DNA of 64,000 bases from Aeromonas veronii (GCA_041319085.1 CP101033.1:1204501-1268500), one strand, 5' to 3'. Positions 8,160 to 15,781 are shown, counted from the stretch's first letter. Notes: generated from the letters alone by a model not told the origin. Made by a program: numbers and translations.

Positions 8160-8730
8160 CGTCGGACATTCTGGTAGAAATTAAGCGGCAGAGTTTAGCA
8201 AAAATGGTGATTGAACCACAGCGAGGGTGATTAACCCAACCCCCCCTGTCCGCAAGCGGCACTATTCCCTCTGTGGCAACCACTAGATGATCCAGGAGCC
8301 GGATATCGACCAGCTCTAGCACGCTCTGCAATCGGTGGGTTATTTCGATATCTGCCTGGCTGGGTTCCGGGTATCCCGACGGGTGGTTATGCACCAGCAT
8401 CAGGGCGGCTGCATTGTGGTGCAGTGCCCGCTTGACGACATCGCGTGGGTAGACGGTCGCAGCGGACAGGGTGCCAAGGAACAGCTCCTCGTAGGCCAGG
8501 ATCCGGTGTTGGTTATCGAGGAACAGTGCCGCAAACACTTCGCGATCCCGTGTTTGCAGCAGTCCTTGCAGGGCTTGATGGGCCAAGTTTTTATCGGTGA
8601 TGGCAACGCCCTTGGCGAGTTTCTTGCGGGCAACAGCTTGGGCTATGGTGAGCAGGTCGTCGTCGGTGACAAGGTCAGTTACCCGATAGGTACCGGGGAT
8701 CTCCCCGGCGATCAGTTTGTGATGCAACAT
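8134..8730 (-). CDS. RadC-like JAB/JAMM domain protein
   Basis: The 198-residue protein has the RadC-type JAMM signature: Glu in LAYEELFLGTL, HNHPSG (114-119), and Asp127 in EPSQAD. Family members have a deaminase-like metalloprotease fold; despite the RadC name a DNA repair role has not held up, and copies on mobile elements have no settled function. After LADRGGW, where relatives usually end, this copy carries about 35 extra residues that run into the next gene. It is part of the minus-strand backbone gene set with DUF2787 and DUF932. Confidence 0.88.
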   Translation of the reverse strand: MLHHKLIAGEIPGTYRVTDLVTDDDLLTIAQAVARKKLAKGVAITDKNLAHQALQGLLQTRDREVFAALFLDNQHRILAYEELFLGTLSAATVYPRDVVKRALHHNAAALMLVHNHPSGYPEPSQADIEITHRLQSVLELVDIRLLDHLVVATEGIVPLADRGGWVNHPRCGSITIFAKLCRLISTRMSDDETAKYLR

Positions 8731-8801
8731 GATGGTGCTCCATACGCCATCGCCCCACCGCGTGGGATGCGGCAGGGTAGGCGAGGTAGTTGGTTAATGG
8801 G

Positions 8802-9097
8802 TTACTGAATGGGGGTGACCGCTGGCTTGGTTGGCGGTGTTCTGGCCGCCAGGGTGAGCGGGGTGTAGTCGTGCAGCGGAATGTGGTAACTGGTGGCGAG
8901 CAAGTTACCTACCCGTGTTAGCCAGTAGTGATCCGGGTGATCGCACAGCCATTGCGCCAGTGCGTCCCCCGTTCGTTTTCATAGCGCAGGTAGAGGGCGT
9001 AACCGTCCACCGGCTGGCTTTGGTCATGCACTGCTTCAATCTGACCATCATGCTCAAGATAAGCCTCCAGCTCGATGGCGATCACGGCGTTAATCAT
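8802..9097 (-). pseudogene. Unknown backbone gene broken by a one-base deletion
   Basis: From ATG at 9095-9097 the frame reads MINAVIAIELEAYLEHDG... up to YLRYENERG, then runs to an early stop at 8918. Adding one C to the run of five at 8966-8970 restores a longer protein of about 98 residues. Its second half, DALAQWLCDHPDHYWLTRVG onward, ends at the stop at 8802-8804. Both halves look like real protein, and the start overlaps the end of the upstream gene. The break lies in a homopolymer, so a sequencing error is possible. Family not recognised. Confidence 0.6.
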
Positions 9098-9500
9098 CTT
9101 CGGTCTCCTTGTCAGGGATGGGGTCACTCGCCACGGCATAGCCGCGATGAATGCAGATGCGTTGCAGGTCGGCCAGAAAGTTGGCCAGTACGCGGGGTTG
9201 TTCGGTGAGTGGCACGGGTCCTGCTTGACTGCGCCAGAAACAGCGACGTTCGGGGTCGATGCAGATTTCATCCCTCGGCTGGCTTATGGTGTGCCAGTCC
9301 TCAGCATTGGTGAGGGAGATCAGTTGCCACTGCACGCCAGACCAGCGCACTTGTAAGGTGACTGTGCTGGCTTGTTGGCTATCCGGTGTCAGGTGCAGCA
9401 GCCAACGCTGACCACTGCTGGTGGGTGTTATCTTGGCGTTGGTGGTGATTTGTCCCAACCACTGACGTGAGTAGTGGGAGAGCGCTAATTCTTGGCTCAT
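9090..9500 (-). CDS. Unknown 136-aa mobile-element protein
   Basis: Begins MSQELALSHYSRQWLGQI with a good GGAGGAC ribosome binding site and ends KETEDD. It has alternating strand-like segments with several tryptophans and no signal peptide. Its last bases overlap the start of the broken gene at 9097, indicating an operon. Function not recognised. Confidence 0.6.
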   Translation of the reverse strand: MSQELALSHYSRQWLGQITTNAKITPTSSGQRWLLHLTPDSQQASTVTLQVRWSGVQWQLISLTNAEDWHTISQPRDEICIDPERRCFWRSQAGPVPLTEQPRVLANFLADLQRICIHRGYAVASDPIPDKETEDD

Positions 9501-9509
9501 CGTGTCCTC

Positions 9510-9935
9510 CTAATCTCCTGCGACCGTGACGCTGAAGCATTCCAACCGGCAGTAGGCAATGAAGTTGCTCTGCCAGATGTCGAACAATTCCCGCGCTTCG
9601 GCAAGCCGCAGCGGTCCCCAGCCCAGCATGGTGTGTTCTCCATCGAGGAAGTTGAAATCGAGCTCCTTGCAGAGCTCGGCATCATGGCCGAGCCCCTGGT
9701 AGCTGAAGCCGGTGACGTAATCGAACAACCAGCCATCGAGCCCACGGATCAGGCGGATCTCGACCGGGTGCACGCCGCCTTGCTCGGCGCTGTAGCTTGG
9801 GTTACGAAAGTTGAAGGTCAGTTGGGTTAAGCGCTCAAGGTTGAGCTCGGTTTTAGCGATTTCCTGGTTGAGCAGAACCAGCAATGAGTGATCAACGGGT
9901 AGGGCAAAGCCGTCCCGGAAAAAGGGAATGGTCAT
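9510..9935 (-). CDS. DUF2787 family protein
   Basis: Start at 9935 is set by GGAGAACACC just upstream; the same frame is open further but without a good start. The 141 residues show the DUF2787 pattern: FNFRNPSYSAEQGGVHPVEI, WLFDYVTGFSYQG, ELCKELDFNF, and the ending EARELFDIWQSNFIAY. The family is found mainly on integrative elements and plasmids of gammaproteobacteria; its function is unknown. It sits between the LRAT-like gene and the 9090 gene in a minus-strand run. Confidence 0.82.
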   Translation of the reverse strand: MTIPFFRDGFALPVDHSLLVLLNQEIAKTELNLERLTQLTFNFRNPSYSAEQGGVHPVEIRLIRGLDGWLFDYVTGFSYQGLGHDAELCKELDFNFLDGEHTMLGWGPLRLAEARELFDIWQSNFIAYCRLECFSVTVAGD

Positions 9936-9961
9936 GGTGTTCTCCGAATAAAGGGTTGGGG

Positions 9962-10438
9962 TTAGCGCAGTCGCCAGGGCAGAAGCCAGGTTGGTAGCTT
10001 GTTCGTCAGCGGTGTGAGCAGTGTGGGGAGAGTCGGCTTGGTGGTGCGAATTGGCGGCAGGGGCGTTTGTGCAATCGTGATGGCTAGCAAGACGGTACAC
10101 CACGCCTGGTCTACCTGCTCACTGTGGTGTACACCCTGGATACACCAGGTCACGAAGTGCTCGCAGTTGTTGAACTGCAGGTTGTAGGCCCGCTCTCCTA
10201 GCCGTTGATGCGCTCGCGCCAGGCTTTCGCTCGGACTGTAGTAACGGTGGCTGTATTCACGCAGGTAGCAGTCGCCATTGCCTGTAAATATCTCCAACGA
10301 TGAGACAATAATCTGCCCAGTCACCGGGCCTTCACTCGAGAAAGGACCGGTATAGTGAATAACTTGGTTATTGCCCGCGTAGAGGCCGTGATGGTCGTAG
10401 CCCCATCGGCTTACGACCAGATGGTCACCAGGTTGCAT
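9962..10438 (-). CDS. LRAT/NC-domain (NlpC/P60-like) protein
   Basis: The 158-residue protein starts at 10438 behind AAGGAGCAGAC. It has the LRAT-like circularly permuted papain fold signature: MQPGDHLVVSRWGYDHHGLY (with the histidine) and FNNCEHFVTWC (with the cysteine). A hydrophobic, Pro/Thr-rich C-terminal segment follows that may contact membrane. Family members are thiol acyltransferases or hydrolases acting on lipids or peptides; the substrate here is unknown. Its upstream region holds the inverted 28-bp sites. Confidence 0.8.
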   Translation of the reverse strand: MQPGDHLVVSRWGYDHHGLYAGNNQVIHYTGPFSSEGPVTGQIIVSSLEIFTGNGDCYLREYSHRYYSPSESLARAHQRLGERAYNLQFNNCEHFVTWCIQGVHHSEQVDQAWCTVLLAITIAQTPLPPIRTTKPTLPTLLTPLTNKLPTWLLPWRLR

Positions 10439-10463
10439 GTCTGCTCCTTTTAGAAAACAAAAA

Positions 10464-10701
10464 GCCCGGTACGAGACCGCAATGCTGTTCACTTAAGAGA
10501 ATTTGAGTTCCAGTCCACGTAGTATCAGGACAAAAAAGCGAGGGAGGCATGATGCCTCCCTCTTTCTATTGCAAGCCTCGCTGGATAAAGGCTGGAGGAA
10601 GATCGACTGGACACAGCCTTGCCCCCCCAACTCAAATCTAATTTATGAATAATCAGTCAAAAAAGTGTTTATCTGAACAGCATTGCGGTACGAGACCGGG
10701 C
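10464..10701. repeat. Pair of inverted 28-bp sites with same-way 5-bp core
   Basis: Site 1 (10464-10491) and site 2 (10674-10701) are reverse complements of each other over 23 of 28 bases. The exception is a central 5-bp core, ACGAG, which reads the same way in both on the plus strand. Site 1 is GCCCGGT-ACGAG-ACC followed by GCAATGCTGTTCA. The 182 bases between carry no gene, only a terminator hairpin and further partly matching inverted segments (TTGAGTT and CCAGTC types). This could be a pair of recombination sites, paired operators or a small inverted-repeat element. Confidence 0.7.
10540..10562 (-). terminator. Terminator after the secreted-protein gene
   Basis: Stem GAGGGAGGC / GCCTCCCTC with a 5-base loop; on the minus strand it is followed by GCTTTTTTG. 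It lies 160 bp past the stop of the gene ending at 10721. Confidence 0.75.
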
Positions 10702-10720
10702 ATAGCGAAGTGGAGTGGGC

Positions 10721-11509
10721 TCACTCGAAGGTGTAACCGGCATCTCCCCGGTCGGTATGAATAACCACCTCCAGTACTCGGCACAGCGGTGTTGACTTGA
10801 GGGTGAACCGAGTTTGCTGTCCAAAGTTCATCGCAACAGGGAACACCTGCTTGATGTACTCTGGTTTTAACCGGTCTTTACTGGCGAGACAGGTGCTCCA
10901 TTTTACACGACCGCTGACACAATCATCACTCGGCACTTCCCGAACCAGCTGACACTGGCCACGGTTGATGGTGATGTCTTTAATCGTGACAGGGTCATTA
11001 CGAGACACAACCTGCAGTACGCCCTGTTGTGCGCGCAGTTCAAAGTTCAAGGGGGCGGCGGCTGGCTCAGGCTCCGGAGCCGGAAAGGCACAACCAAAGG
11101 CCGCGTCCGTAGCGGCAGTTAGCGTCTCTTGTGCCCCAGCGACCGGCAGCTCAACGGTGCGGCCATCCTGGGTGATGGCTTGCAGCGACTTGGCTGAGCG
11201 CAGCGCGGCCCACATGTCATAGAACGCCTTACTGTCATTCCCTGCCACCATGCTGGATAGCGGGGGATAGGTATGGCCATCGATGCGTAGCCAAACGGTT
11301 TCAGTCGGTGCTTGGCCTGCTTGGTTGAGTTCGATGCGGCTAAGCTGGCCCATCCGGCACGAGAGATAGAGATAGGTTGAGTCATCAACCGTTGCCGAAT
11401 ACTCCGTCACCCCCTGACCCCAGCCATCGTTCCAACGGCCATGATCACCAAACGCCAGTACTGCGGGCGTCAGCAGTAAGCCCAGCAGGGCTATTATCCA
11501 TTGATGCAT
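10721..11509 (-). CDS. Secreted protein of unknown function
   Basis: The 262-residue protein begins at 11509 behind GGAGTGTGGG. It has a clear signal peptide, MHQWIIALLGLLLTPAVLA, so the product is exported. The mature part has six or more cysteines (for example LSCRMGQ, FGCAFPA, GQCQLV, DDCVSG, STCLAS, PLCRVL), suggesting disulfides, and a Pro/Glu linker APEPEPAAAP in the middle. No catalytic motif is recognised. The small membrane protein gene ends 10 bp upstream, so the two are likely co-transcribed. Confidence 0.72.
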   Translation of the reverse strand: MHQWIIALLGLLLTPAVLAFGDHGRWNDGWGQGVTEYSATVDDSTYLYLSCRMGQLSRIELNQAGQAPTETVWLRIDGHTYPPLSSMVAGNDSKAFYDMWAALRSAKSLQAITQDGRTVELPVAGAQETLTAATDAAFGCAFPAPEPEPAAAPLNFELRAQQGVLQVVSRNDPVTIKDITINRGQCQLVREVPSDDCVSGRVKWSTCLASKDRLKPEYIKQVFPVAMNFGQQTRFTLKSTPLCRVLEVVIHTDRGDAGYTFE

Positions 11510-11519
11510 CCCACACTCC

Positions 11520-11840
11520 TTACACGGCATAGCCGAGAATGTTGTTCATAAAGCCCTGAAAGGCGAAAAAGCCGATCAGCGCCCCGATGGCCTGTGGCCC
11601 CATCAGCCAAAACACTTTGGCCTTGAAGGTCTCGACAGCGCCGCTGGTCGAGATCCAGTCCGGGTGGGTAAAGCGGCGAAACCACTCCCCGATACACATG
11701 CCAACACCGGTAAAAAGCGTGCCGAACACGAAGGAGGCGGTTAGCCCCCAAAATCCAAGCCAGGGAGCTTTGCCGGTCCAGGCGATGTTGATGGTCAGGG
11801 CCAGAAAAAGCAGGCCCGCGATAACAAAGTAACGTTTCAT
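11520..11840 (-). CDS. Small inner-membrane protein
   Basis: The 106-residue protein has three predicted hydrophobic segments: near the start (YFVIAGLLFLALTINIAW), in the middle (WGLTASFVFGTLFTGVGM) and at the end (IGALIGFFAFQGFMNNIL). A polar loop with WFRRFTHPDW lies between the second and third. The start is behind AAGGAGACATC. It is first in a two-gene unit with the secreted Cys-rich protein and is read divergently from the XRE regulator. Function unknown. Confidence 0.7.
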   Translation of the reverse strand: MKRYFVIAGLLFLALTINIAWTGKAPWLGFWGLTASFVFGTLFTGVGMCIGEWFRRFTHPDWISTSGAVETFKAKVFWLMGPQAIGALIGFFAFQGFMNNILGYAV

Positions 11841-11870
11841 GATGTCTCCTTATGGATAAAAATGACTTTT

Positions 11871-11910
11871 CATTTCCCGTGGCCATGCGGTGGTTGCACA
11901 GCGGGAAATG
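11871..11910. promoter_or_regulatory. Inverted repeat near the membrane-protein promoter
   Basis: CATTTCCCG (11871-11879) and CGGGAAATG (11902-11910) form a perfect 9-bp inverted repeat with a 22-base spacer, 31-70 bp upstream of the minus-strand gene starting at 11840. It could be an operator or a leader hairpin. Confidence 0.4.
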
Positions 11911-11975
11911 AGGGTTGTGGAGTATTGGTTGATGGATTTACTTTCGTTCTGAAATCCCACGCCAAAGTACCAATG

Positions 11976-12054
11976 TCAACCTATTTGGTTGATCCTCGCC
12001 TTTCAGAGTTCTTCATGTCAACAGGTCTATATCCAACCATACGAGTTGGTTGGA
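11976..12054. promoter_or_regulatory. Two CAACC/GGTTG palindromes, likely XRE operators
   Basis: TCAACC-N5-GGTTGA (11976-11992) and TCCAACC-N9-GGTTGGA (12032-12054) share the same half-site. The second covers the ribosome binding site region of the XRE gene starting at 12061. The arrangement fits self-repression by the XRE protein and shared control of the divergent genes. Confidence 0.5.
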
Positions 12055-12060
12055 GGACTT

Positions 12061-12411
12061 ATGACAGATATCAACTTTGAGCAGTTAGCCAAGAACGTGG
12101 GTAAGGCGATTGGGCGTCAGCGTAACCAGGCCGGGTTTACCCAGGAGCAGGTGGCTGAACACCTCAATATCGGGATGGAGGCTGTCTCCCGGATGGAGCG
12201 GGGGATTGTGGTGCCGACCGTGGTGCGGCTGGCGGAGCTCGCTCAACTGTTTGGTTGTGAGCTAGCCGACTTTCTGCGTGAGACCAGTAACCGCCCGACC
12301 GAGCAGGGTATTGTGCTGAGCCAGCAACTGGCCCGGCTTGATGATGCCGACCGAAGCCTGTTGCTGGAAACAGTGGAGCGGTTGGTAGATCGGTTGGCTC
12401 GTCCCCGCTGA
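12061..12411 (+). CDS. XRE-family HTH transcription regulator
   Basis: The 116-residue protein starts at 12061 behind GGAGGACTT. Residues about 12-66 form a Cro/C1-type HTH: AIGRQRNQAGFTQEQVAEHL, then GMEAVSRMERG and TVVRLAELAQLFGCELADFL. A C-terminal leucine-rich helix (DRSLLLETVERLVDRLA) may dimerise. It is the only plus-strand gene of the backbone segment, divergent from the membrane/secreted pair and convergent with the recombination operon, whose stop abuts its own. Its likely role is to control element genes; candidate operators are visible upstream. Confidence 0.88.
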   Translation: MTDINFEQLAKNVGKAIGRQRNQAGFTQEQVAEHLNIGMEAVSRMERGIVVPTVVRLAELAQLFGCELADFLRETSNRPTEQGIVLSQQLARLDDADRSLLLETVERLVDRLARPR

Positions 12412-13404
12412 TCACCCGCCAGTTACTGGGGGAGGGGATGGGCTCCCTTTCCCCAATTTGTTGGTGAGTGGGCTCCTTCTTGGTTGTGGCCTCTGCGGTG
12501 TTCTGCTTGCTTGGCTTTGCGGTGCGTTAAGCGAGGTAGTCGCCACTGCATCAGCGTTACCATTCGCTGTCTCGTCGCTGTTAGCTTCGGGATAGAACTC
12601 CTCCAGCAGCATCGGCACCTCTTCATCGATATCCTCAAACTGGCCGTTACGCAGCAACTCGCGAGCAGCCTGCTCCATCTGCTTGATGGCCAAGCCTGCT
12701 TCTTGGTCACGCTGGGCCTCCTCCTGAGCCTGTCTGACTGCCTCGGTCAGGTTGGTTTCTTCCCGCAAGGTTAAATCCACGTAGTAGACCGGTGTACGGT
12801 AGGACTGGGTGGTGCTCTTGGCCCGCAACCGCAGGGTGAGCGGCAGATAGCGGGTATGGCCACCGCTCACAGCCTCTAGGTACTTCAGTCGCGCCGCCAG
12901 TGTGCGTACCGAGTTGTAGCCGGTGGTGCGGAAGATAAAGCTACCCAACTCATCCCCTTGCCCTTCCACAAACAGATTCAGTCGCCCGTACAGCTTGCAA
13001 CCCTGTTGCCCGGCAAAGGCGCAGCGCTCTGGTCCAGGGCAGCTGACCTCCTCCATGCCTTGCGCCCCCACACGTCTCGCCACCTCCCCATTGCCGACAC
13101 AGAGCGGCCTGCCGGTTTGCCGGTCAAACGCGCTGTATTCCGCCCGCAGATTCAAGTCGCTATCGTTGAACAGCACCCTCACTGGAATGGCGCGGATCTT
13201 GGTCTGCTCCTGCCCTTGGCCACTCTTTTGCGATGAATAGTGTTGATGCAGGGGATGGAGCAACCATCCCCCCTTTTGTTGTACCTGGGTGGTGAGGGTG
13301 AAGCTGTCGTCCTTCTCCGGCACCCACTTATCCTGTTTTTGCACCAGCTTGCCGATGCAGATCCGCCCGATCACGGGCGGGGTAATCGCCAGTCCTTTGA
13401 TCAT
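12412..13404 (-). CDS. Recombination-directionality-factor-like (Gp3-like) protein
   Basis: The 330-residue protein has the pattern of the family often annotated as hydrolase or metal-binding protein: IGRICIGKLV, DDSFTLTTQVQ, IPVRVLFND, YSAFDRQTGRPLCVGNGE, then CPGPERCAFAGQQGCKLYGR with cysteines that could bind metal. GSFIFRTTGYNSVRTL follows, and a Pro/Ser/Gln-rich disordered tail of about 60 residues. Distant relatives of this fold act as directionality factors for phage integrases; that role is not shown for this branch. The start overlaps the YqaJ stop (ATGA), so the two are translationally coupled. Confidence 0.75.
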   Translation of the reverse strand: MIKGLAITPPVIGRICIGKLVQKQDKWVPEKDDSFTLTTQVQQKGGWLLHPLHQHYSSQKSGQGQEQTKIRAIPVRVLFNDSDLNLRAEYSAFDRQTGRPLCVGNGEVARRVGAQGMEEVSCPGPERCAFAGQQGCKLYGRLNLFVEGQGDELGSFIFRTTGYNSVRTLAARLKYLEAVSGGHTRYLPLTLRLRAKSTTQSYRTPVYYVDLTLREETNLTEAVRQAQEEAQRDQEAGLAIKQMEQAARELLRNGQFEDIDEEVPMLLEEFYPEANSDETANGNADAVATTSLNAPQSQASRTPQRPQPRRSPLTNKLGKGSPSPPPVTGG

Positions 13405-14390
13405 GGTGTTTGCCTCAAGGGTTGAATGGTGAAACGGCGCACGCCGGGCACCGGTTTGACGTAACGGGTGAGCAGGTCGGGATGATCCTGTCCGAGCTTA
13501 TCCAGATCCGGAGCCAGCCGGTCTTTACTGCGTTTCCAAGTGATCTTGCCATCGGCAAACAACCCGGCTGTCGCTTCACCCAAAGTGGCTTGCAGCCGCT
13601 GCTTGAGCTGCGACTCCTGCAGCTCGACAGCTTCCTTCTGCTGACGCAAGCGCAGTAGCTCGCCAAACAGCTGGTTGAACTCGGGAGAATCGGAGAGATC
13701 CACCGTCTGGCCATCGTCACGCGGAAACAGCCAGCTCAGGGCATTGGCGGCATCACTGGATCCGTCAGGCTCTGGCTGCTGCTCTTGTTGCACCATCTGC
13801 CAGAACTGCGCTTCCCGCTCGGTGAGATCCTGGATCTTCTCCTCATCGCGCTCGATGCGGTAAATCCGAAAATCCTGGCCGCCGATGAGCACTGCCACCT
13901 CAGCCCAGGCATGGCCAGTGACGGCCAGCTGATGGAGCACCTGACACTGGTAAGCCACCGGCACTCCTTCCTCCCACTGGGGGGCGCTGTGATAGCTGGC
14001 GGTCTTGATCTCCAGAATGCCCGGCCCATCGGGGTGGCCGACTACCTCCCGATCGAGGTTGGCGAGCATGAAGGGTTGCTCGGGGTGTTGCAGCACTGCA
14101 TTGACGCGGCGCACCTTGTAGCCTGTGCGCTTGGCATAGACCTGTGCCAGCACAGGTTCGAGCTCGATGCCCCACAGCACCGCTTCCTTATGGGAGATAT
14201 CTTCCGGCTCCTTGCGACCAGTCTTCTCTAGCCACAGGCTGAGCGGACATTTGTAGGGGGATAGCCCCACTGCCACGGCGGCATCGGAAGAACCAATGCC
14301 GAGCTTGCGGATAGCGAGCCACTGCTCGCGGGTTAACTGGGTAGTAGAGGTCAGCCGCAGGGCTTGGCCGTATTTGGCTTTTGCTTTCAT
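13401..14390 (-). CDS. YqaJ-type viral recombinase / lambda-Exo-like exonuclease
   Basis: The 329-residue protein has the YqaJ nuclease domain in its first 200 residues: GIGSSDAAVAVGLSPYKCPL, WGIELEPVLA, then LANLDREV with the metal aspartate and GILEIKTA supplying the E-x-K. A coiled-coil-like segment (ELLRLRQQKEAVELQESQLK) follows. Such 5'-3' exonucleases usually pair with an annealing protein for homologous recombination of phage or element DNA; no annealing protein is recognised next to it. The downstream directionality-factor-like gene starts inside its stop codon. Confidence 0.88.
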   Translation of the reverse strand: MKAKAKYGQALRLTSTTQLTREQWLAIRKLGIGSSDAAVAVGLSPYKCPLSLWLEKTGRKEPEDISHKEAVLWGIELEPVLAQVYAKRTGYKVRRVNAVLQHPEQPFMLANLDREVVGHPDGPGILEIKTASYHSAPQWEEGVPVAYQCQVLHQLAVTGHAWAEVAVLIGGQDFRIYRIERDEEKIQDLTEREAQFWQMVQQEQQPEPDGSSDAANALSWLFPRDDGQTVDLSDSPEFNQLFGELLRLRQQKEAVELQESQLKQRLQATLGEATAGLFADGKITWKRSKDRLAPDLDKLGQDHPDLLTRYVKPVPGVRRFTIQPLRQTP

Positions 14391-14484
14391 GACGACTCCT
14401 TGTTGACGGCATAAATGGCGACGCCCGGATTGGCTTGCGCCAGTCCGGGTGAGGTCGTTATGCGGTTTGAATGGGGAAGCGGAA

Positions 14485-15434
14485 TTACTGCAGTAGGGTG
14501 AGGGCCTGATTCAGGGCTTGGGATTTGAGTTGGGCACCCTGACCGAACCAAGCGGAATCAAGCCGGTGATCTTGGCTGCGGGCACGGCGGTGGTGATCCA
14601 CGTATTCGGTGACCGCATTGACCAGCCCCCAGGCGGTATTGCGAGAGCTGGCAGCTCTGAGCCCATACCCGCGCCCTGATAGAGCTCATGCAGCCGTTGT
14701 ACCGGCTTGGTGAGAATGATGCTCTCCTCATCCAGCGGTTGCGCCAGCAAGTCGCTGAAAAAGCGTAGTGCCTCTTCGGGGGCGACTTGCCGTTGTGCCA
14801 GCGCCTTGGTCTGGACTTTGAACTCATCCCAATGGGAGAGCCCCAGTCCGAGCGACTCTTTGACGGTCGCCGCATCGAACTGAGTGGAGTGGGGCACCTT
14901 GATGGCGCCGGTAGCGCCACGCAGTGCCATCTGCAGGGTGTTGTTGCAGACCACCCGCAGAGACGTGAACTGCGCCGTGGTGCAGAGTGTGCCGTCGCAG
15001 CTGGTCGCCAACAGCAGATAGGACTTTACCAAGTCATTGCCTTTGAGTTTTAGATCCTGGCCGGTCTTGGCCAGTGCCCACAGCTTGCGGCCGCCTTTGA
15101 GCGAGCCCGCGGTCTCCAGCTCAAAGCCACCGGCCTCCACTAGGTCTTGATAGAAGTGCAGTACCTCGTGAGGCTGTACCACGTTGTAGCGGCTTGAGAC
15201 CACCGACAGGGGGGCGAGGGTATCGGAGCGGTAAAGTACCTTGCTGTCGCTGTAGGGGCGAATATGCAGCGCATCGGAGGCGACGTTAAACATCACGTCG
15301 CTCTGCTCGATGGTCCAATCCATCCCGGCTGCCTGCAGCCAGATATCGAGAGATTGTTGCGGGGGCAAAATATTGCCAAGGCCATGCCAGGGCGTTTGAC
15401 CGGTGTAGGCCATCGTATCGATCAGGTGAGCCAT
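14485..15434 (-). pseudogene. DUF932 phage/plasmid-like protein, frameshifted near its end
   Basis: The start MAHLIDTMAYTGQTPWHGLG at 15434 and most of the frame match the DUF932 (TIGR03299) family. At about 14650 the frame is lost: the sequence continues to a stop at 14511 in an unnatural reading. Shifting by one base restores SRNTAWGLVNAVTEYVDHH..., the expected family ending, up to the stop at 14485-14487. The uninterrupted frame therefore has a foreign last stretch. DUF932 proteins are common on integrative elements and have no known function. A leader hairpin precedes the gene. Confidence 0.8.
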
Positions 15435-15452
15435 GAGAGATCTCCAATGAAA

Positions 15453-15477
15453 AAGGGACTGCACAGAGCAGTCCCTT
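15453..15477 (-). terminator. Intrinsic terminator in the DUF932 leader (possible attenuator)
   Basis: Perfect 10-bp stem AAGGGACTGC / GCAGTCCCTT with a 5-base loop; on the minus strand it is followed by TTTTTCATT and then, 18 bases on, by the DUF932 start. Such a terminator between promoter and first gene would block the recombination operon unless bypassed. Confidence 0.65.
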
Positions 15478-15636
15478 GGGTAGGTTCATGGAGATAATAT
15501 ATAGCTGAAATTAATTCAAATGAGACTTATTTACTTGTCTGGTTTCTAGCTATGGAATGCAGCGCTGCTGCTGCACTGTGGTGTACAAATTAAAAGATTG
15601 GACTCAAAAGGAGGTACAGTTGGAGCGGGGAAAGAG

Positions 15637-15668
15637 AAGGGCCTATCAGATTTTAGATAGGCCCTTTT
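15637..15668. terminator. Strong hairpin near the element end
   Basis: AAGGGCCTATC / GATAGGCCCTT, 11-bp stem with an 8-base loop and TTTT on the plus strand. It lies between ychF and the DUF932 operon. Its left part follows AAGGAGGTACAG, which looks like a ribosome binding site with no convincing gene after it. Confidence 0.7.
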
Positions 15669-15781
15669 GATAACAATTATGCATGCCTAGCGCTGCCTAG
15701 TGTGTACGCAAAAGTGTACTCAAACTAATAATAGCTGCGCCATGCGGTTTTATGTAATTGAAAATAAACAATAATTTTATT
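15669..15781. other. AT-rich junction between accessory DNA and ychF
   Basis: No gene is seen. GTGTAC occurs twice 12 bases apart (15702-15707 and 15714-15719), with a further GTGTAC near 15580. This is the probable edge of the mobile region, since all genes to the right are core. No integrase or tRNA marks an attachment site here, so the exact boundary is not fixed. Confidence 0.35.

Noticed and set aside
15615..15669. Tiny frame after AAGGAGGTACAG starting with TTG
   Set aside because: It would be only 16 codons and ends inside the terminator hairpin; too little to support a gene.
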